Positions 59,683 through 64,000 of a stretch of 64,000 bases of DNA are shown here, piece after piece; position 1 is the stretch's first letter, and each line of letters opens with the position of its first letter. Below the pieces are notes generated by a model. The model ran no database searches. It was given only the letters and a program-made list of their open reading frames with translations, and was not told where the DNA came from. Position numbers and translations under genes: made by a program. This DNA is from an uncultured Amylibacter sp. (GTDB lineage Bacteria; Pseudomonadota; Alphaproteobacteria; Rhodobacterales; Rhodobacteraceae). The stretch is from assembly GCA_947497475.1 (NCBI GenBank), contig CANMGS010000004.1:62001-126000 (forward strand), read 5' to 3'.

Positions 59683-60531
59683 ATGACTGTAATAATGGGG
59701 TTAATTGCCGCTTTGGCATGGGGAATACACGATGTTTTAGTCCGTCAAGTAAGCCAAAAAACATCAATCTATTCAGCTTTACTTGTCGTTCTAATTTCTG
59801 GCTTATTTTTCCAAGTTTTATTCTACTTTACTCAATCTGAAACAGAAATTTTACTTTGGCGTGATGCTAAGTTCGCAATCATTTCAGGGATTACATATTT
59901 ACTTGCTAGTATAAGCTTATACAAAGCATTTGAAATTGGACCTGTTCGTCTTGTCTCTCCGATCATAGCTACTTTTGCGATTTTTGTAATCTTGTGGGGT
60001 GTCTTAAATGGCCAAGAAATAACGCCGTTACAATGGGCCGCGATTTTTGCTGTTTTAATCGGTGTCAGTGTCGTTGCTATATTATCTGATCATACATCTG
60101 AGCCACAGAGCAAAGATGCTAAAACTGCGGCAATTGGATGGTCTCTTTCAGCGAGTTTATTTTTTGCAATCACACTTGAGCTTGGTCAAGTTACAGTAGG
60201 TTCTGCACCCGATACCTTAGTAATATTGGTCACACGTGTGACTGCTGTATTGTCTCTCATTTTCATAATTATGGCTCTTCGTGCTCCGCTCTTCCCTACG
60301 AAGGAACAATTTCCTGTGTTAATTGGGATGGGTTTTCTGGATGCAATCGCCTTGGCCAGTGTACTTCTGGCTGGTAATTTACCAAATGCAAATTATGCCA
60401 CTGTCGGGGCGTCTGCCTTTGGAATGGTTACCGTTATTTTAGCACGCTTTATCTTTAAAGAGAGTATGTCATTGCAACAGTGGGTTGCTGTTCTAATTGC
60501 TTTTATCGGAATAGGTTTTTTAGGTTTGTAG
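59683..60531 (+). CDS. EamA/DMT-family transporter
   Basis: A 282-residue inner-membrane protein with about ten hydrophobic helices in two repeated halves of the EamA type (for example GPVRLVSPIIATFAIFVILWGV in the first half and NLPNANYATVGASAFGMVTVI in the second). Members export amino acids or metabolites. It shares direction with the LysR gene 34 bp before it. The substrate is unknown; association with the acyl-CoA dehydrogenase locus is only by position. Confidence 0.87.
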   Translation: MTVIMGLIAALAWGIHDVLVRQVSQKTSIYSALLVVLISGLFFQVLFYFTQSETEILLWRDAKFAIISGITYLLASISLYKAFEIGPVRLVSPIIATFAIFVILWGVLNGQEITPLQWAAIFAVLIGVSVVAILSDHTSEPQSKDAKTAAIGWSLSASLFFAITLELGQVTVGSAPDTLVILVTRVTAVLSLIFIIMALRAPLFPTKEQFPVLIGMGFLDAIALASVLLAGNLPNANYATVGASAFGMVTVILARFIFKESMSLQQWVAVLIAFIGIGFLGL

Positions 60532-60970
60532 TGTGTTAAATCCTTATTTAATATTACTTTTATGTTAATTTTCGAAGATATACTCAGCATTATTAAAATA
60601 TTTTTAAGAATTAATTTGCCCTAGTTTAAGTTAATGCAAACCTACCTTAAGGCGTTCTTTTATAAATCTATACAACTCTAGGTTGTAACTATATAACCCA
60701 TTGTTTTAAAATGATAATCATTAACTATAATTCTCACATAACTGTGAAGAATTCGTTACCAGTTTACATAAGAATCCACACAACACCAGCGCTTGTATTC
60801 ACTCATGACACGCTATGTATCCGTTTATATTAGGTTTTTTATTTGACTGTGTAATTTTTTCAGCCATACTCTCTTTAAAGATGAGTAACTTTATTAGTAA
60901 CAATCTACAGTTTATCGCGATGTGAATATATAAAAATCTGCGAAAATTTTAGGTTCAGGGGTATGGAATT
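60532..60970. other. AT-rich intergenic region without a recognisable gene
   Basis: About 440 bp of very AT-rich DNA between the EamA gene and the adhesin locus. I see no gene or RNA. Two short palindromes stand out: TACAAC/GTTGTA (60671-60687) and AATGAT-A-ATCATT (60710-60722), the latter resembling part of a Fur-type box. It presumably holds the adhesin promoter. Confidence 0.6.
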
Positions 60971-61264
60971 TTGGAGAACTTTCTTTTGAAAGATTTTAAT
61001 AGCTCGCGTCATTATTACGACGATTTATTATCGAGCGCATTGGGGGAACTTACTGCAGCTCCTATTGCCACAGTACTTGCCAGCCAAAATTATTTGCACT
61101 GGTATATTTCTAGGTCCAGGCGCCAAACCCCAATCCAAATGAAAACCACCACCAAAATGACAACCTGTCTTGGCCTCCTAATAGGGGGCTTTTGTGCTGA
61201 CCGCCTAAAAGCTGCTTACAGCCTAAAACATTACAATGATTTACAACTAGGACGTACCCAATGA
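60971..61264 (+). CDS. doubtful small ORF before the adhesin gene
   Basis: A possible 97-residue protein that I do not recognise, starting at a TTG. It has no signal peptide; a short hydrophobic stretch (CLGLLIGGFCA) is near residue 65. The only argument for it is that its stop overlaps the adhesin start as ATGA. Composition is unremarkable and no good ribosome site is seen. It could be a leader peptide or simply chance. Confidence 0.25.
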   Translation: MENFLLKDFNSSRHYYDDLLSSALGELTAAPIATVLASQNYLHWYISRSRRQTPIQMKTTTKMTTCLGLLIGGFCADRLKAAYSLKHYNDLQLGRTQ

Positions 61265-64000
61265 TTAGAACGATCCAATCTCTAGCCATTTCCTTACTAT
61301 ATACTTTGGTATTTAGCTTCGCGTCGATATCAGGATTAGTACTGACATCGGGGCAAGTTAAAGCGCAGGGTGTTGCTGCATCGCAAGCGTTGTGTACGCA
61401 AAATATATCGGGACAATTAGTAAACTTTAGTTTTGCATCAACTGATACTGGGGTTGTTTATTGTGTTCAGCCTGGGACGACCGCGGAATTTGTTGGCTCT
61501 ACGATTATTGATGGTACCATCATCGTTTTCCCAGGAGCAACTGTTCTTCAAAATGGTACATTTGCATTACAAGCGCCTGGTGTTATCGAATTTGCATCTG
61601 ATGATGTAACACTTGATCAAACACCTGATATTGGGCAGTGGGCAGTTTTCGGTACATTTGAGTGTCAACAAGTTGGCGGAGCTAACCCCCAGATTTTGGT
61701 TGAAGGGCGACCCTTTCCAGAAAGTTTCGATTGGGCCGACAACTATGATACCTCAGTAGGTGGTAGCGCAACTGTTCCATCATTTACGGATACTGCCCAA
61801 CCATTTATCCCTCGTTTTAGTGGCTTCCAAGCCATTACATCTAACTGTCCAATTACTTCAGGGTCTTTGACAGCTGGCCCCCCAATCAATGCCGAGGATG
61901 ATCGAAATAATTTCGCATTTTCAGGTCAGCAAAATTCAATCCCTAATGTTTTGGTAAACGACACCTTTGACGGGAACTCAGCATCTCTCGACCCTTCATC
62001 ACCAGGTGCAGTAGATATTACCGTTACTGGCCCTCCAGTAGATTTATTTAATAATCCAATTCCATCAGGAACAATAGTTCCCATATTAGATACTACCGAT
62101 GGTTCCGTAGACATACCATTTGCTACTCCTAGTGGTACATACAGAATACCGTATCAAATTTGTGAAGCGGGTAGCACAACAAACTGCGATACCGCTTTCG
62201 CAACTGTGTCAATTGAAGCCTCTGCAGAGGCTGTATTAAATGTAGTAAAAACAGCAACTTTGCCGGCGACATTCACGCCTGGAGAAACAATTACTTATAC
62301 TTTCACTGTTACAAATAATGGCGGCGTTACTGGCGTTCCTGTAGCCGATGTAGAGCCTGTTGATCCAGGTGTTACTTTCAATGGAAATCCTAGTGTGAAT
62401 GCACTGTCGGGATTCTCCATAGTATCAGGCCCAGGTTTTGTAAGTACTGATGTTAATTCAGACAATAGGGTTGACTTATTGGCGGTTGGTGAAAGCGCTC
62501 AATTCACAGCAACATACACTTTAGCACTTGCAGATATTGGTGCTATTTCTGATGCCCCACAATCATTCACTGCTATTGATAACTCAGCAACAGCAACAGG
62601 AGATCCAGAAGGCGATGTACCGTTAAGCCCAGTACCCCCATCCGTTGTTGAAACAGGTCCTCCCCCTGGCACATCTCCTGATACGACCAGTTTTATTGAT
62701 GCCATCGATGATACAGAAGGGAGATCAGTTGGTGCTGGCACACTAAACGTTATCCCAAACATTTTAGTGAATGATACCTTAAGAAATAGCCCCGCAACAT
62801 TAAACACTGTTGATTTGACCGTCCTAGGCCCTGCAACTTTCTCAGGCGGAGCTCCTGTTCCACCGGGAACAATTTTACCAGTTATTGATCCAAGTGACGG
62901 TTCTGTCGATGTTCCTTTTGGTACGCCTTTTGGTACGTTTATAATTCCATACCAGATTTGTGAAGCTGGGAGTACGCTCATTTGTGATACCGCAACCGCG
63001 TTAGTAGCCGTAGAAGGCAGTATTCGTGCAAGTTTATCCGTGGAAAAATCAGTAGCATTACCAACTGACCCTGTCGCAAATTCTATAGTACAATATACTT
63101 TTATCATCACAAATACTGGTAACGATAACAATGGGGTTGGGTTTGATGATGCCATCATCGAGGATGTTCGACCCGTAGATCAGGGTATAACGTTTGATGG
63201 TTTACCTGCCACTAATTTCTTAGGGCCATTCACCATAGTAACAGAGGCCGGCTTTGTTAGTACTGATGTTGATGGAAACAATCGTGTAGATTCTTTAGCA
63301 CTAGGTGAACAAGCTAAATTCACTGCAAATTATCGTTTAGATCAGGCAGACATAAATGCAGTACTTGCAGCAGCAGATCCATTAACGGCAGTTGATAATA
63401 CTGCAACTGCAACTGGGACACCACAAGGCGGTGTCCCACTTAGCCCAGTTACGCCCTCAACCGCTGAAACCGGGTTTTCGGGGACGCCAGAATTAACATT
63501 AATTAAAAGCGTATCAAGCGTAACTGACAACGGTGACGGAATTAGCCCTGGTGTGGGCGATACGGTTAATTATTCTTTCAACGTCATCAACTCTGGTAAT
63601 GTAGCTTTGACAAATGTTTTGGTTGATGACCCAGATGTTAATCTATCGGGCACAGCAATCCCTATCTTGGCCGCAGGTGCCGAAGATAGCACAACGTTTA
63701 CAGCGTCTTATCAGTTAACATCAACAGATTTAATAGCTGGCGGATTTGAAAATTCTGCGACGGTTACAGGTTCTTCACCAGGCAATGCAAATGATGTCAC
63801 AGATGTTTCTGACACGGGGACAGATCGACAATTAAATACAGTTTCTGCACCGAGTTTTGTAGAAACAAGAGGCTTAAGGGGTGTTCAACCTTCTGCGAAC
63901 GGTGGCACATTTGACGGCGACCCAACCAATGATCCTACACCCGTCATAATAGCAACTGGCCCAGTTATTTCTCCGCCAGCATTGCCAGCACCAAGTCAGT
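61261..64000 (+). CDS. large DUF11/Ig-like repeat surface adhesin, N-terminal part (3' end outside window)
   Basis: An open frame of at least 913 codons that runs off the right edge. ATG 61261 has AGGA 8 bases upstream. A long signal peptide (IQSLAISLLYTLVFSF and on, probable cut near residue 36) shows export. After an N-terminal domain (to about residue 205) come two tandem repeats of about 265 residues, then a further domain of the DUF11 conserved-repeat type, seen in VGDTVNYSFNVINSGNVALTNVLV. Each repeat ends in a DUF11-like Ig fold as well. Such proteins are large cell-surface or secreted adhesins. The C-terminal anchoring or secretion signal lies outside the window. Confidence 0.85.
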   Translation, partial: MIRTIQSLAISLLYTLVFSFASISGLVLTSGQVKAQGVAASQALCTQNISGQLVNFSFASTDTGVVYCVQPGTTAEFVGSTIIDGTIIVFPGATVLQNGTFALQAPGVIEFASDDVTLDQTPDIGQWAVFGTFECQQVGGANPQILVEGRPFPESFDWADNYDTSVGGSATVPSFTDTAQPFIPRFSGFQAITSNCPITSGSLTAGPPINAEDDRNNFAFSGQQNSIPNVLVNDTFDGNSASLDPSSPGAVDITVTGPPVDLFNNPIPSGTIVPILDTTDGSVDIPFATPSGTYRIPYQICEAGSTTNCDTAFATVSIEASAEAVLNVVKTATLPATFTPGETITYTFTVTNNGGVTGVPVADVEPVDPGVTFNGNPSVNALSGFSIVSGPGFVSTDVNSDNRVDLLAVGESAQFTATYTLALADIGAISDAPQSFTAIDNSATATGDPEGDVPLSPVPPSVVETGPPPGTSPDTTSFIDAIDDTEGRSVGAGTLNVIPNILVNDTLRNSPATLNTVDLTVLGPATFSGGAPVPPGTILPVIDPSDGSVDVPFGTPFGTFIIPYQICEAGSTLICDTATALVAVEGSIRASLSVEKSVALPTDPVANSIVQYTFIITNTGNDNNGVGFDDAIIEDVRPVDQGITFDGLPATNFLGPFTIVTEAGFVSTDVDGNNRVDSLALGEQAKFTANYRLDQADINAVLAAADPLTAVDNTATATGTPQGGVPLSPVTPSTAETGFSGTPELTLIKSVSSVTDNGDGISPGVGDTVNYSFNVINSGNVALTNVLVDDPDVNLSGTAIPILAAGAEDSTTFTASYQLTSTDLIAGGFENSATVTGSSPGNANDVTDVSDTGTDRQLNTVSAPSFVETRGLRGVQPSANGGTFDGDPTNDPTPVIIATGPVISPPALPAPSQ
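61888..63480 (+). repeat. two tandem ~265-residue repeats within the adhesin
   Basis: Unit 1 is 61888-62691 and unit 2 is 62692-63480 approximately. Shared blocks include PN(V/I)LVNDT, DGSVD(I/V)PF, IPYQICEAGST, FVSTDV and an ATATG near the end. The units are clearly homologous at the protein level but much diverged in DNA, so duplication is old. Confidence 0.75.

Noticed and set aside
62499-63158. Open minus-strand frame of about 219 codons inside the adhesin
   Set aside because: It is antisense to the repeat region, whose sense frame has a signal peptide and DUF11 domains; the repeat composition keeps the opposite strand open by chance.

Overview
The window looks like chromosome from a marine alphaproteobacterium of the Rhodobacteraceae (Roseobacter group). 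It carries a DMSP demethylase, an HpsN/SuyAB-type sulfonate pathway, a TRAP transporter and dense four-base ATGA gene overlaps. The DNA is visibly AT-rich for that group (my estimate by eye is low-to-mid 40s % GC), so a low-GC marine lineage is likely; I do not name a genus. I see no rRNA, tRNA, CRISPR, insertion sequence or phage gene. Both ends cut through a gene: gmd at the left, a large repeat adhesin at the right.

Layout. (1) 1-9735: nucleotide-sugar and glycan genes. gmd-fcl make GDP-L-fucose; a convergent five-gene operon (rfbF, rfbG, RfbC-like epimerase, C-methyltransferase, SDR) should make a CDP-linked branched deoxysugar; a methyltransferase and three glycosyltransferase-like genes follow. 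(2) 9829-17181: DMSP block. dmdA is divergent from an operon of metY-like O-acetylhomoserine sulfhydrylase, an alpha/beta hydrolase, a FadN-type dehydrogenase/hydratase and a DmdB-like acyl-CoA ligase. (3) 17196-21492: envelope proteins, namely an OmpA-like coiled-coil protein, two tandem LysM plus solute-binding fusions, and a small secreted protein. (4) 21582-28402: TRAP transporter (DctP and fused DctQM), TerC-family protein and GMC oxidoreductase, divergent from an IclR regulator. (5) 28399-32193: zinc alcohol dehydrogenase plus SDR operon, then a SulP permease. (6) 32276-42344: an unusual surface-glycan decoration region with methyltransferase, two paralogous serine-hydrolase-like proteins, GSCFA protein, SGNH-like protein, sulfatase with a C-terminal beta-roll, sulfotransferase-like protein and a glycosyltransferase-methyltransferase fusion. 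(7) 42475-49023: complete Dpp/Opp-type ABC importer and a LysR regulator. (8) 49059-53993: GntR and LacI regulators divergent from hpsN-suyA-suyB, with a consensus LacI-type operator and a clear terminator. (9) 54033-60531: SDR, histidine phosphatase, aminoglycoside-phosphotransferase-like kinase, SDR and acyl-CoA dehydrogenase operon, with a divergent LysR and an EamA exporter. (10) 60532-64000: AT-rich spacer, doubtful small ORF, and the start of a DUF11-type adhesin.

How it fits together: two modules use phytoplankton-derived organosulfur (DMSP through DmdA, with possible recapture of methanethiol as methionine; dihydroxypropanesulfonate through HpsN and SuyAB to pyruvate and sulfite), surrounded by transporters for small organics and large investments in surface polysaccharide and adhesion. 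That is the gene set expected of an alga-associated bacterium. All functions are inferred by reading the sequence; nothing was searched against a database.
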